A DNA stretch of 64,000 nt from Aquilaria yunnanensis (lineage: Eukaryota > Streptophyta > Magnoliopsida > Malvales > Thymelaeaceae): the NCBI GenBank assembly GCA_039654915.1, contig CM077593.1:37232501-37296500 (forward strand), written 5' to 3'. The notes below the pieces were generated by a model. The model worked only from the letters and a program-made list of their open reading frames with translations. It did not search any database and had not been told where the DNA came from. This document shows positions 30,495 through 44,800 of this stretch, in pieces. How positions within the stretch are numbered: position 1 is the first letter of the stretch; every line of letters begins with the position of its first letter. Made by a program: the position numbers and the translations under genes.

Positions 30495-32838
30495 TGTTAC
30501 CACTTTGAGTGTTTAAATACAGTGATCAATTTTAGTGAGCTCAAGCCCCAGGTAGTCCATGTCCTGTAGGCCAAGCAGAACATGTGCACTATGTTTACCC
30601 AAGTGGCCCTCTTGGTCATTATGCAAAGATGTGTATATTGGTCAAACCATCACACACATATTTACATACAATTTCATCTAGAAGTAAGGATGATAACGAA
30701 ATTCTTTATTCCTATCCAATATGGAATTTGAGTAAAATCCCCAAGTGCATGTACAATCATATGCACACATGATGCTATTGGTGCGCATTTTTTTTGGTCC
30801 AAACTTTCACATTGTGTCCAACTCAAATTCTACCCATGTTCTCCTATGCCCTAAATATTTTAAACCCTTTAATACCCTCAAACCTTCATAGTGAAACAGG
30901 TTTGATACATTAAATCCATCTAAGTTTACAAATATGGATTTTACACTTAATCGGGTAAAAATGACCATATGAACAATGCTCAGCAAAATCAGCCAATTTT
31001 GACAGGCCATAACTCTGGCTACAGGGCACTAAATCCAGTGATTCAAAATCCAACTTATTCCTCTTGAAGTTTTCTAAGTGCGGTCAAAATTTCATAGCCA
31101 AATTTTCTATGTACAGAAAGTTATGGCAGCTGGAGTATAGGGTACCAAATTTTAGCCACTATTGACCATTATGCCCATACAAAATTTCATAATATTCATA
31201 CACTTCATTTCCAGGTGCAAAACCCACTTGGTAGTGTCCATATATGTTTTATACACATGGGAAAACCATTCCCATGAATTTAGAGCCCTTCTAACAATCA
31301 TTCATAAAAATGCCATCAAAATAGCCCATAAACACCATATGGACAGCATTGTATACACACTTCAAACCACACTCAATTGATCCATATATCTTTCTCACAC
31401 TACACATACAATATACCCAGATCATTTACATGCATTTATGCACCACATACATGACAATAACTTAGTTAATACATACACTAAGCTTCTTGGAGAACTTCAA
31501 AAGCACTAAGCACTCCAGAAACTTGAAGGGACCAGCTGCTACGTAAGGCAGAAAGTACCATTACTAAAAATAGCTAATGTGCTCCAAAAATCATGAAAAT
31601 TTCCAGTTTACAACTAAATATATGGAATTTAATATAAATGAAATTTCACAGAGAAATTCAAATGAAAGATATTATTTTGAATGCTCTCTTTCAGGTGCTC
31701 CTGAAATAGACAGAAGGGAGGTAAGTCTCTTTGAAGAAACTTAGTAAGGGCTTATCATTAGAAACTTGAATTCCTAGAAACATACCTGAAATCCAAAGAC
31801 ATGAAAAAAAGAAAAAAAAAGCACATATACAAAAATATAGCCATCCAAATGCAGAAACAAACAGAACACAATCAAATGCAATGCTAGCAGCAATACATCA
31901 TTAGGGTTAGTCCATAAACAATCAAATAAACAATATGTAATCACTATGGCAGCCCTCCTGAAGCTAATTATTGGTCTTAGGGGGTTAATTGGTCTTAGCT
32001 AGTACTAACTTGGGCTCTAGAAACCCCTGTAAACATTGCCATCTTAATGCATGAAAAAACAGTAATGCTGGAACCTTGTTCATGCACTCCCCCTTAACCC
32101 ATACTTGGTTCCTTGAGCTTTTTGCTCTCTTCCAAGCATGGTCTTAGCTTCATGGATTCTTGATCATCATATTAGGATAGTAAACAACCATGAAACATGA
32201 AGATAAAACCCTTACCTAAGCTATGAAGGTTGAAATCTTCAAGAGATACACAATAAACCCAAAACTAGGGTTTTTCTCTTTCTTGTTGCATCCGATTGCC
32301 TTCCTCTGTGATTTCTTGAGATATTGAGTTATGGTGACTATGGAAGCTTATGGAGGAGCTAAGGAACAGGTTGTGCCTGGTGGGGGATGAAAATGGGCAA
32401 GAAATGTCAAGAAATCAAGATATTTTACTTGACTTGATTAGTTTAACCTTAACCCTCACTTAGGTCACTAGAAGTATGTCTTAAGCAAATAATTTTTGGC
32501 TAATATTTAGCCCACATTTTTGACCTTATAACCTAGAAATAAAAGGCTGGGATAATGCTATAAATGGCCACCTTTGACTCTTGTCAAAAATCATCCCATC
32601 GTTAAGTTATTTTTGTGAACAATTGTACACCTAGTTGTCCTAGGTTCTTGAATAATAGTTTTTGTTTCCTTTAATGAAATTCAGCCTCCAAAAATTGCTT
32701 CCATACCATTCAAATCCTTCCAAAATCTCTCTTTTAGAGTTGTACAATTGAGTACCCAAGTCTTGAAATCTTGCAATAAGACCCATAGATTACTTGTAAA
32801 ACAAGCGATCCTTTAGGGCTCCCTTTAGTACCAAGTAA
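30495..32838 (-). mobile_element. Diverged LTR of family X (copy X1), one end unresolved
   Basis: It begins TGTTACCACTTTGAG and shares ordered blocks with the well-defined solo LTR X3 (53935-56593), e.g. ACCCAAGTGGCCCTCTTG, ACCATCACACACATAT, GGCTACAGGGC and AGAAACTTAGTAAGGG. Similarity is lost near 32838 (CCAAGTAACCA), so the right end is truncated or too diverged. Orientation is inferred from X3. It appears to abut or lie within the chromovirus 5' LTR. Confidence 0.55.
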
Positions 32839-34921
32839 CCATTGTAATCTTATGATTGTAATGTGGGCCAAATTGAGGTGAAGGGCAGATAAGAAAAGTA
32901 ATGAGCACCATTGGGTGCACTAGGGGGCTCTTGGGTAGCCTTAAAGGGTCTATAGGTTCACAAAAAGATTTGGTGGTCTAAATGACCAAATTAAAGGGCA
33001 AAGTGGGTGCTTAAATTGTCCCACAAACTGAATTGAACATGTTGACCAAATCCCTTAAATTACATAAATGTCTTATGGGAGGTTAAGGCCAAAAATTGGT
33101 CAAAATGCTTAGCCGCCAAGCATAACCGGCGTTACCCTCGACCGCTTGGACTTAAGTCCAACTAAAGGCAGCTTCCTAAGCATTTACTGCAGCTTCCAAC
33201 TTTAGAAAAACTGGGCGAAAGGCCCTGCAAAACATAGGAAGAAACTTAAGGAATAAAGAAAGCCAAATCGAGCATGGAGGTGCAAGGGTAGGCTTACATT
33301 GGTGCGTTTGGTGCGTTGGAGGGTTCCTGCCATTTAGCTACCAAATTTGAGCAAGGTAAGGGTTTAATTATGCTTCTTCTCCTAGGATTTTATGGGAAAG
33401 AGGTTGCCCTAGGTGATGGCTAAGGCTGAATGATCCTAGGAGCTAAGAAAAGGGGCTAAGTGTGCAAAGGCACTGTGGTAAGCTAGCTAGCCTACATATG
33501 GCAAGCATTAGGGTTATGATCAAGCTTGGCTGAACTTGTTCATTAATTTGGAGCTCTATGTTAATTTGACTAAAAATCAAGTGATCACATGCTTAATCAA
33601 AGGAAAAATGCTTGCTAAGTCCTAAATGGAAAATTGTGTGTGATGTGTGTGTTTTGAATATTTCTTTGTTGGATGCGTGTGCTAACCCCAAATTATGTAG
33701 ATAGATATATTTTAGTATATTGTTCTGTGTCTGTTTTGTGTCTTTTTTTTCTTTGTTTGCAGGTACTTGAAGGAGAAATTACATGTTTATGTATATGGCA
33801 ATGTTTCGAACATTGTAGGCACTAGGTGCCATATTGAACCCTTATTGAGTACTAATGTACTCATGCCTTGTTTTTACCCATTTTAGGAAAGGAAGTGGAG
33901 GAATAGGTGTTAGTGAACCTCATTAGAGGTATATGAGTAAAGAGGTATGGCTCGGTTATGTTGGTTTATGGAAGAAAAGCTTGAAAAGTTCATGTTATGA
34001 ACTAATGTTTTATGAATTGTAGGCTTTAATGGTTGTTGTGGGATTGGCTGCTTTTGGCTCTATCCTAGTTTTTGTAAAGACTAGGAGGTTCATAAGACAA
34101 CTACTACCTAAATGTCAAATAAAAATGGAGGTTCAAATGACATTGGGCATTGAGATTGTTTAGCCTATGTTGTGTAACATGCATGCTACTTAATTAGCCC
34201 AACTTTTAGTACATATATTTTGGCCATGTAATCCCTAGAATGCCCAATTTTGAACCTATAAATGCATGTACATAAAGCTGGCATAGGGACTTAGAATAGT
34301 ACATGGCATGTGTCTTATTAGTACATAGTAGGCTTGTAGGTAGGCCTCTTAAGGCACTAAGTGTAACTAGCAAAGTGATGCACGCATGGTAGCTATATTT
34401 TGTACTATAAAGACATAAGGTATAATCTAGAGATGCATGTTTGTATGATCAAATTTGGTGAGCAACCTAGGAGGGCCTAAGGTAAGCCATCCTGGGCACA
34501 CCAGTGCGCACACAGACATAAGTGGACACACGCTCGCTAGTGCACACCCAATAGGACCCCAAGGCATCCTAGCGCCTAATGTGTGCATGTACCCTGCTCA
34601 TACTCTTGGTGCCCAAAGGTAAGCCCACTAGGCACAAGCATGTACACCTATCTAGGTGCACTTGAATCCATCCTCCTACACACCTGATAGACATAAGGGT
34701 AAGCCTACCCAAGTGCATTCACAAGTTTAACATGTTAAACTCTAAACTTAATAAATTCTCATATAATGGATTAATTAGAAACCTTCACCTAAGTCTTGGT
34801 TTGTTAATTATTGGAATTTTAGTTAAGCATTCTGGTTGTCATTCTCTAATTCACCCTATGAAACTTAAAATTTGATTAACCTCCTAGGTGTAATAGGGTA
34901 GGGGTGAATTGGGGCCTGACA
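32839..34921 (+). repeat. 5' LTR of the decayed chromovirus, left boundary unresolved
   Basis: The right end is fixed: it ends GGGGCCTGACA at 34921, with a primer-binding site a few bases later and gag following. No 3' LTR exists in the window to set the left end. Repeats of CTAGGTGCACAC-like phrases near 34490-34700 are seen. Confidence 0.6.
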
Positions 34922-34925
34922 GAGT

Positions 34926-34937
34926 TGGTATCAGATC
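34926..34937 (+). other. Primer-binding site, initiator-Met tRNA type
   Basis: TGGTATCAGATC, four bases after the LTR end, closely matches the start of the TGGTATCAGAGC complement to plant initiator methionine tRNA, the usual primer of chromoviruses. Confidence 0.8.
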
Positions 34938-35020
34938 TATGGTAGTATAGGACCTTGATGGTATGTTAGGCTAATTCCCACTAAGACAAGTATGAGCCAT
35001 CCTTATGTTTTGCAGGAATT

Positions 35021-38000
35021 ATGGCCAGAGGTAGAGATAGAGAAAATGAGGACTAGTTAAACTCTAGGGCTGGTCAAATACATGATCAACAACTTGAGAA
35101 TGAAGAGGTGGTTGAAAGCAGAACAAGACCACCTAATAGGGCCATAGAGCCTGGATTTAGTGTGCAAGGCCAACAGAGAATGGAACATATGATAGGAATG
35201 ATGTAAGCTGCCATTGCACAACTTATGGTAGGTATGCAAGCTCTTACTAGGGGTTAGGCCTAGGCACCTAGATGTACCACAGCTGAAGAAGGATAGGAAG
35301 AAGAAAGAATGGAAAGGAGGCCAGGAAATGAGCCAATAAGAGAAGAGCAAACTAGTAGATATGACAGATGAAGAATAGGAGCAAGATGATGAGAGAAGAA
35401 ATCCAAGAGGTAAGAAGTTAAGGTCAAAAATTTGGAGAAGTGATGAGAATCGAAAATGGGAGCAAATAGGCACTAATGTTGGAAGGGTGGAACCAACTCC
35501 TGAAAGGAGAAAACAAAGACCAAAACATGAAGGTTAAAGGGAAGGCCAACTAGAAGGCTTTTTAGCACTTAAGCCCTCAGTATTCAAAGGTAGTGATGAC
35601 CTAGATGAAGTTAAATTCTGGATCTATCAAATAGAAAAATTGTTTGAAAGAATAAAGGTTACATCTAACCAGAAAGTACTCCTATCTACCTTTAAGCTAG
35701 AAGGTAGTGCAGAGCTTTGGTGGAGGACAGTGCAGAGGGCTCATAAGAGTAAAAATGAGAGAAAGCCCACAACAAAGAAAGAACCTATGAGATGAGAAAA
35801 ATTCCTTCAAGTGTTTTAGCAGCAATATGTTTGACATGATCCCTCATGAGCTTGCCTAGGAAGCCTATGGGAACTTGTCCCACACTAGTCACAATTGGCT
35901 AATTGATTACATGCACACTAGTTAAAACCTTCATGCTTCTAGTTAATTAACCTATTATGCAGTCATGCGTGGGTAAATGCTTTAACTTGAATGATTAAAT
36001 AGGTTATAAGACCATAAAACATTGCCATGGCATTTCATTAAAACTGAACATCAAAACTGTCAAAGCATAGAAATCATTTATTTGGTTAACTACACATAAT
36101 TAACCACGTGTGAACATCCAAACAAAAGGAGACTATGCTCACACCCAAGAGCGACTCTAGAGTACATTACTCATACATGAACATTGAAGGCAAACTAGTG
36201 TATGAAAACTATACACTGAACAACTCTACAGAGATCCATAACTAAGCTTCCACCTTAGAGAAAACTCCCAATGGCAAGCCATGAAAGCCCTCCCTTGTGC
36301 TTCACTAGCCTCTATCGGCCAAAAGACAATTGTAGTTAGTGCTTTAACACAACCAGCAAGCAAACCACAAACTAGAATCATAAAGATTCAAAAAAACTAT
36401 ATACCTGCTCGTGAGCCTAACTCAACAACTCTTAATGGTTGCCGACCTTACAGAACATATCTGTACAACAAAGACTAAGGGAGTGAGAATCAACGATTCT
36501 TAGTAAGGGATTCTTCAACTTGCAAGAAAAATACCGAGGACAAACATATATACAATATATAAGAAATCTACTACGTGCATTTGCAGTCTGAGGGTCTAAC
36601 ATATGCTCATATACCTAGGTCCTTTGGCACCCTTCCTCCTCCTAGTCCTTTGACAGGCATCACTCCATGCATAGTGAATTCTAGCCCCTAACTCGCTCCT
36701 AGTAAGCCTTAGCTTACTGACATAATAAGTTTAACCTTCCCTTAATTGTTGTGCACATGAACATGGTGGATGCACCTCGCTTGAGTTCTAAGGAACTCAC
36801 TAGGTGTACTAAACCTCCACATAGTACCTTAAGTCCTTAGACTTGCCTAGGTTACTTGTGTACTAAGCTTCCACCTTAAACCCTTACGAAGAGTGCATTA
36901 GGCTTTCACTTGCGCCTCGACTAACCTTGCGTAGGCTACAAGTGCACTAAACCTTCACTCAAGGCACATACCTATCCACCATTACTTGGTTCACCCTAGT
37001 GGAGTGGCAATGGTCATGGTTGGACTCATAAATTCTAGGTTACATTGGAATCTCCTAGGACATTACATCGGGAGCTCAAACCCAAAGGTTGAACTAGGCT
37101 CCCGATGGTACTAAACCTTTTTCTTGAGTAATGGTGCTCTAATGTGGCCAAGTGTCCCCTTAGTTTGAGTGAAAACACCATTAAGCTTGGGCTAAAACAT
37201 GCTTTGTAAAAGCATGGAAATGATAGCCCTTCCTCTTAGGTTCACATGGAAACTTGAATCGCCTTAATCGGACACCTGAGTGAAAAGTTATGGCCAAAAC
37301 ACTATAGCATGTCAATGTTGTCGAGTGCTTGCGCCTAGGCGGTAGGAGAGGTGCCACTGAGGCCTAGGCGCCAGGAGCACCCTGCTCCGTGGGGTTAAAA
37401 ATGCATCTTGGGTGCTACGGCGCCAGAGCCCTGTGCCCTAAACTCAGAAAAATGCCTCTTAAGCCTCTTTGGAGGCTTCCAAAGGCTCCCAAACAAGTTT
37501 GGGATGCCATCCAACTTTGTAAACCTACAAAACACACATCCTAGGCCATAATGCACCATTCATTCTAAGCTTGCAACACACACAAATATCACACTAAGCT
37601 TGGAAACTCAACTAGTCCAACACAACTAATGCCATCCACTAGCTAACACCATTCACTAATTCACATGAATTCTATTTCAAGCAAGCAATGAATGGCATTA
37701 ATCAAGCATGAATCATAAATCCCTTACCTCAATTAACCTTGAATTAGCTCAATCAACCAACCACAATCCAAGAACTTCAAGTCCAAAGGTTCCACTAAGG
37801 TTTCTTAGGTTCCAAGTAAAATACAGGCACTAAATTAACACTAACCCAACAAAACCCAAGCTTGATTAAGCTCAAGAAACAAGAGAAATCAAGGATCAAA
37901 GCCATACCTAATGCACACACTATGCCCAACCAATAAAAACACCCTAAGAAGCTTCAAACCAATAAAACAAGTGCAAAGCAAGCATTCATCCATTTGGGCA

Positions 38001-39062
38001 CCAAGAAAACCTTCCAATGTCATATAGAAATCATGGGTTTGTGAAGATTTGAGGAGGAGATGAAGGGAGGAAGAAAGAGTTGTGAATTTTGGAGCCAAAA
38101 TTGGGTGAATAGTGGCAGCCCAATCCTTCCAACAAGTTTAATAACCAACAAACATATCCCTTGCCAAACTTTTATAAAACTTGCAAAAATACCCCTTCCC
38201 TAGATAGTAACCAGGTAATTGAAAACTTTGGCAAACTTTGCTAACTTGGGCTTTGGGTTTGAAAAACATCATTTTTACCTTCGAGGTGAAAAATGACCAT
38301 TTTTCCCCTGAGCAGAACTTAGTGCCATAAATCACTTGGAACCTACTAACCCTTGGATGACTTACTCGATCTTGCTAATTCATCTTTAATTAAGGTGTTT
38401 AAACTAGGGATTTATGAAATTAGCTTGCTCACTGAGCATTTCGCTAGGAGGGCTATAACAGTGTCAGTGAAGCTCTTAAGGATTGAAAACAAGTGGAGTT
38501 TGATCTGTTGGAACAAGGAAACAAGTGTGTAAGAGAATATGAGAATAAGTTCAGTAGTCACCTTAGGTATGCTCATTAGTATGATGGGCAAGAAAAGTTA
38601 AGCACTAAGAGGTTCATAAGGGGGTTAGGGTCTGAGTTGAGACAAATACTTAGAGCTATTGGTATTAAGAACTATTATGAGGCCATTAAAAAGGCTCTGA
38701 CATTGGAGCAAGAATTCCATCACCCTGCAATAGGAAGCATTAAAATAAGCTCCTATGGGACACCATAGTGGTAAGAAGAGAGTCAGGGAAAGGCTAGGAG
38801 GAGTTGAGCATGGAAGAGAGCAGAAAAGACAAAAAAGAGCCTTAAAGGTTTGGGCTTCAATGCGAAACCTATGGAAAGTATCATGGTCTTAAACCATGCT
38901 ATAAGCTTACAAAAGGATGCTTTAAGTGTGGTTCCTGAGAACACTGGGTTAGAGATTGCCCAGTTAAGAAAGAAGAAGGAGAGCGTTGGGCAAATTTGGG
39001 GCTCCTTGGCCAAGAGGTCAATAGGGCAAGGAACGGGGAGTAGCAGCACCCTAACCACCTAA
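35021..39062 (+). pseudogene. Chromovirus gag, decayed and split by solo LTR Y1
   Basis: The ATG at 35021 opens a frame with many stops. The Gag core is readable at 35560-35831 (KPSVFKGSDDLDEVKFWIYQ ... STFKLEGSAELWW ... LQVF-stop-QQYV) and resumes at 38461 (SEALKD ... VEFDLLEQGNKCVREYENKF). A CCHC zinc knuckle (CFKCGS-stop-EHWVRDC) lies near 38910-38965. The interruption falls exactly in the codon run QQYV-SEAL, which rejoins cleanly if Y1 and one TSD copy are removed. Confidence 0.85.
35832..38460 (-). mobile_element. Solo LTR Y1 (2629 bp) inside chromovirus gag
   Basis: Minus-strand LTR starting TGTTATAGCCCTCC and ending GGGATCATGTCA. The flanks are ATGTT (35827-35831) and GTGTC (38461-38465). 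The interrupted gag reading implies an ancestral ATGTC, so each copy has one transition, consistent with an old insertion. The beginning of the + strand text (GGAAGCCTATGGGAACTTGT) recurs at 44985 and 63540, defining family Y. Confidence 0.88.
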
Positions 39063-39066
39063 ACTG

Positions 39067-41105
39067 ATGCAGAAAGGACCAAGTAAGCCCATACCAGCTA
39101 AAGTACAACCACAAGCTGGGAGAGTATATCAAATTGAAGGATCCAAGTTGAAGGGGGAATCTAGCATTAGAGAAGCAGCCATAAGTCAAAGCAAGCTGAA
39201 GAAAGAAGCATTGAAAGGTAACCTTTACCTTCATGATAAAGTTATTTTTGTGCTTTATGATATTGGTACATCCATATCCATTATTTTAGCTAACTTAGTA
39301 AGAAAATTAAACTTAGAGGTGACAACATTGCTTCAAATGTATATGATCATAACAGCTACAAATGAAATGATTGTTTTACATCACATAGTCAAAACTATGT
39401 GATTAGGCTAGATAAGTTGGAATTAAAGGCTAATCTGATCATTCTGGAAACCATTGGATATGATATAATATTTGGCATGAATTGGTTAGCTGAAAATAAT
39501 GTTATTTTAGATTGCTAGGGTAAAAGGTTGATACTTGCAAGGTTAGTAGAACATTCTTTAAAAGACTCAACAAAGTGTGATTTTGGACAAGTAAAAGTAA
39601 TGGACTATATGCCTATACTTTCTAAAAAAGAATACATGGGCTTAAATGAAAAAGAAACTGAAAATGAATTAGACAAGATTCCTATTGTGAGAGAATTTCC
39701 AAAAGTATTTTCTTTTAAGTTACCAAGTTTGCCTCATCTAAGGGAGATAAAATTGACTCCAGGTGCAATTCCTATATCTACTGCACCTTATAGGATAGCA
39801 ATTCCTAAAATGAATGAATTAACGAAGCAGTTAGATGAACTCCTTGAAAAAAGATTCATCAGGCCAAGTGTGTCTTCTTAGGGAGCACCAGTGCTGTTTG
39901 TGAAAAAGAAGGATGGGACACTTAGGTTGTGGATTGACTATAGAAAGCTCATTGCTATGACTGTAAAGAATAAGTATCCTCTTCTTAGAATTGAGGACTT
40001 ATTTGACCAACTTAAGGGGGCTATAGTCTTTTTATAGATTGATCTTGGGTTTGGATACTTCCAACTAAGAGTTAAGAAAGAAGATATTCCTAAGACTACT
40101 TTCTGGACAAGATATGGACACTTTGAATATATAGTAATGCCTTTTGGGCTTACTAATGCCCCAACATTCTTCATGGATTTGATGGAGAGGATATTCAGAC
40201 CATATTTACACCAATTTGTGGTGATCTTTATAAATGATATTCTAGTATATTCAAAGGATGAGAAGGAACATGAGAAGCACTTAAGAATGGTGCTAGATTT
40301 GTTAAGAAAACACCAATTATATGGAAAATTAAGTAAATGCCATTTCTGGACAAATCAGATTGAATTCTTAGGCTATGTGATAAATGGGCAAGGAATGGTG
40401 GTGAATCCAAGTAAGATTAAAGCTATCTTACAATGGAAGCAATTTCAAAATGTTAGAGAAATAAGAAGTTTCTTAGGATTAGCTGGCTATTATAGAATAT
40501 TTGTACCTAAATTTTCTGTAATGGAAGCTCCTCTAACCAAGTTGACAAGGAAAGGATAGAAATTTGAATGGTTTGAGGAATGTGAAACTAGCCTCGAAGA
40601 GCTTAAGAATAAACTCACTTAAACATCTGTTCTAATATGACCTAATTCCAACAAACCTTTTGAGGTTTATACAGATGCATCCATTGTGGGATTAGGATGT
40701 GTATTAATGCAAGAAAAGTAAGCCATTGCCTATGGTTCAAGGTAGTTAAGACCACATGAAAAGAATTATCTAATGCATGATCTAGAACTTGTAGCTATGA
40801 TTTTAACCTTGAAACAGTGGAGACATTACCTATTAGGTAATTAGTTCCAAATCTTTATTGATCACAAAAGTCTAAAATACCTCTTTACTGAAAAAGAGTT
40901 GACTATGAGGCAAAGGAGATGGCTTGAGTACCTTAAGGATTTTGATTGTACTATTGAGTACATAGAAGGCAAAGCCAATAGAGTGGCTGATGCCCTAAGC
41001 AAAAAATATAGAGGTATCTTAAGACATGAGGGAAAAGAAGAACAAAATGAGCTCAATGGCCTAACTTGTTGGGCTAATAGATGGATAAAATGGGAAAAGG
41101 CTTAA
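39067..41105 (+). pseudogene. Chromovirus protease, reverse transcriptase and RNase H, decayed
   Basis: Protease remnant near 39230-39400 (VLYDIGTSISI, where the active-site D-S/T-G has become DIG). RT spans about 39650-40560: LTPGAIPISTAPYRIA, then an in-frame TAG at 39879-39881, [34 protein letters not shown], and the catalytic box changed to FINDILVYS (first Asp of the DD pair replaced by Asn). RNase H is at 40560-41105 ([27 protein letters not shown]). Several stops and active-site substitutions show that it is dead. Confidence 0.88.
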
Positions 41106-41808
41106 TTGGTTGTGATAACCATTTAGTCAACATGGAAGGAGGAAATACTAAGGGCACAATAGTAAGATAAAGATCTTGCTAGGATATTTGGTCAAAGACA
41201 TAGGAAAATATTTCAAGGATTCTCTTATAGGCAAGGATTGCTGTATTTCCAAGACAGGATCTATGTATCCAACGAGTATGATTTAAGAGAACAAATCTTG
41301 AAAGAAGCCCATTATAGTAAAATGAGCATGCACCCCAGAACTATGAAGATGTACCAAAGTTTGAGGGAACATTTTTGGTGGCCAAACATGAAACAAGAAA
41401 TTGGGACATTTGTATCCAATTGTGTAAGGTAGAACATCAAAGACTAGGGGGTAAACTACAGAGTTTACCCATACTAGAAAGGAAATGAGGATCTATAGCC
41501 ATGGATTTTTTGGTGAGTATGCCTATGACAAGAAGAAAACATGATACCATTTGGGTGATTATGGATAGGCTTACAAAGTTAGCCCACTTCTTACCCATTA
41601 GTCTTATTAATCCATTGGATAGGCTAGTACAACAGTATATGAAAGAAATAGTGAGACTACATGGTATCCCAGATGATATAGTTTCAGATAGAGACCCAAG
41701 GTTTGTATCAAAGTTTTGGAGGTCATTACATCAGGCATTGGGTACTTGCCTGAAACTAAGTTCAGCCTATCATCTTCAAATAGAAGGGCAAACAGAAAGA
41801 ACTATAAA
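41106..41808 (+). pseudogene. Chromovirus integrase, truncated by an LTR insertion
   Basis: The zinc-binding region (EAHYSKMSMHPRTMKMYQSL ... FWWPNMKQEI ... CVR) is at 41238-41432 and the catalytic core (MDFLVSMP, TIWVIMDRLTKLAHF, IVSDRDPRF, EGQTERT) at 41500-41808. Homology stops right after GQTERTIK at 41808, where family X LTR sequence begins. The C-terminal part and 3' LTR are not found. Confidence 0.87.
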
Positions 41809-44800
41809 GGTTACATCTTCACAAAATGAGAAAATTATAGCATAAGGACCTAAACTTATATGCTTTAATTTTCACCATAGTGCATGATTTGTAAAGTGTA
41901 AAGTATTCAATATACACCCCCTTAAGTGGGAAAAACAATGATAGCTTGGTCCTAAAGAAAGCATTGGCACATCGCCTAATTTTCAAGTAAGCTATGGACT
42001 AAATTGTAAGGTTACAAAAGTTGGGTACTCAATTGCACAAATCTCTAAAGATGGCTATGGAAAGGACATGGATGGAATTATGAAGAGAGGACATGGATGG
42101 AATTAAGGATATTGTTGGGGACCAGAGTGCTTAAGAAGGCAAAGTTGATCATTTATGGCATAATGCCAACTAAGGATCCAAGTGTCCACTTTTTTGCCTA
42201 AAGTCAAAATGATTTTTTGAAAAGGTTAAATGAGGCCAAAATCTATCATTTTTCCAGCCAAAATAGCTAGAAAAAACCTATCCAAGTGTTGGCCAAATTT
42301 TAAAAAATTTGCATATATGCCACCTTGGTTAAAATGATGTATAAATGAAGAAAAATCTTCATTTCATTGGCATTTTCCTTAAAATTTTGGTCTCCAGCAG
42401 CTAAGACCTCTTCCTTTAGCTCTTCCATCATCCTCCATAGCCACCATACCTTAAGAAAACAAGAAGAACCAAGAGAAAGCAAAGAAGACATCGAAGAGTG
42501 CAAGAAAACCTAATTTTGGTTCTATTTGGGTTTTCAGATTTCATAGCAGAGGTAAGGGTTTTCTAAAGCTTCTTGGTGATGGCTAGGGGCCTCATCATTT
42601 ATAGTCATGGTGACTGGTGGAGAGACTTCTGGGAGGAAGAACGCCTGGTGGAATGGATAGCCCAAAGGAGAGTGCCTGAAAGCTCAGAAACAAAGGGTTA
42701 GGAGGCCCCCGGAGTGTTTTTCCGGGGGGGGAGCCTCCGACGCCCAAGTCAGTGGTAGCTGAGAGAAAGGCAGAGAAAATAACACAAAGGGCTGAGGGGT
42801 CTCGCCTGGTAATTTTCTCAAAGTGTGGGAGGCGTATTTTTGCCAACCAGCCTCCTGCCAAGTATTAATTCCTGGTATTTATAGGAGTGCCTAGCCCGTT
42901 CAGATCGCGACACGTGTTCGGTCGGATGTTCCTGAATTTCTGGGCATAGGGGGCAGATAGCTGGTAGCAGGTTTCCTTGAGCCATGTGCTGAGACGGGCC
43001 ATGATGTGATTCTGATGGCATCAGCGTGGCAGAGCGCCTTTTGAGGCAGATTGTGGCGTCTGTGAATGGATGTGTCAGACGCTTCCTTAAATGCTTCCAT
43101 AAATGCTCCTGCCGTACTCCCGAGGTCCCTGGGTGAGGTCGTCCTTTAGTTCGGACAGAGCCTCTTTGGGAAACAAGCCCTCAGTTCGGGGGTTCCCAGT
43201 TTCAGGGAGTTCCGCCTTCGGGGATATCATGTTCGGCTCGCTATAACTGGTGCCGCTTTTCCGAAGGCGATCTGTTCACAACCTTGGGGGGGCGAGTAGT
43301 GTCCTCGAATTTTCCTGGCGTGCCGGGCTCGGAGCTCTTCGGCTATCTCCCGAGGTGCCTGATCGCACCTTTCCTCGGGTAGCGCCAGCTTCTTCTGGCC
43401 ATTATTGTGGCAGGGAGTTCGGCCAGATAGAGGCGATAGCGTTTGGCTATCACTTGGATTGTTTACTGTATTTTTAAACTTCCATGAAGCTAAGACCATT
43501 CTTGGAAGAGAGCAAAAAGCTCAAGGAACCAAGTATGGGTTAAGGGGAAAGAAGCATGGCAAGGTTTCGGCCTTAGTGTTACCATGCTAAAGATGGCAGC
43601 AAGAAAGAAGGGTTTCTAGAGCCCAAGTTACTACTAACTAAGACCTAAAAGACTCCTAAGACCAAGGAAAAGCTTGAGGGGGGCTGCCATAGTGATCTTA
43701 TTGTGATATCTTATTGTTTTATTGATTGTTTATGACTAACCCTAATGTTATTGTTGCTGGCGCATTTCATTTGTTGTGTTGCTGTGTTTGTTGGTGCATA
43801 TGGTTGCCATATTTGTGTGTATGTGTTGTTTTTTTTATGTTTTTATGTCTTTGGATTTCATTTGGTACGTTGCTATGGAAGGCTTTACATTGACAGCCCT
43901 TACTAAGTTCTTTACATAAAGCTTACTCCCATTTTTGTCTATTTTCTAGAACACCTGAAAGAGAATGTTCAGACTAATAGTTCTATTTTGAGTTTTTCTG
44001 TAACATTTCAGGTACATAAACTTCAATGTGTCTGGTATTAAATTGGATTTTTTCATGATTTTTAGAGCACATTTTCTAATTTTAGTGTTAGTACTTTCTG
44101 GCTTACGCAGCAGTTGTCTTTTGAAGTTTTTGGAGTGCATTGTGGTTGTAAGGCTCTCCAAGAAGCTAGTGTACATACCCGACTAAGCTAGGGCATATGT
44201 ATGATGCATCTATGCATGTAAATATAGTATAGATGGTGTATGGATGATATATGAAGCAATAAAGTGATGTTTGATGTTGAATGTTCAATTTTGTCCATTT
44301 TGTAACTCATTAGCTGTTCCAAAGAAAATTATGTTTAATGTTTATGGAATGCTTGTAAATTCATGAGAATGACTTTCCCAAGTGTTTAAGACATGTAAGA
44401 ACCTGCCTAGGTTGGTTTTGCACCTGGAAATGAAGTGTATGAATCTTATGAAATTTTGTATGGGCAAAATGGTCATCAAGTGACCAAAATTTTGACTCTG
44501 CACTTAAGTTCCATAACTCCCTGTGTAGAAGGAATATCAATATGAAATTTGACCACACCTAGAGCACGTATAAAGGTTGAACTAGAATTTGGAATTTCTA
44601 AATTTGAGGCCCTGTAGCCAAAGATATGATATTCCAAAGATGGCTAAGTTACTGTTCATTTGGTCAGAATTTGATAACCAACTTAAAAAATCCATAACTT
44701 GGTCCATAGGTGGTCTTTTGATGTAAAAAAAAATTTATTGGTTTGCTCTAAGTCTCTACTTGATAATGGAACAAAGAAAACAAGGGGTAACATGGCTAGA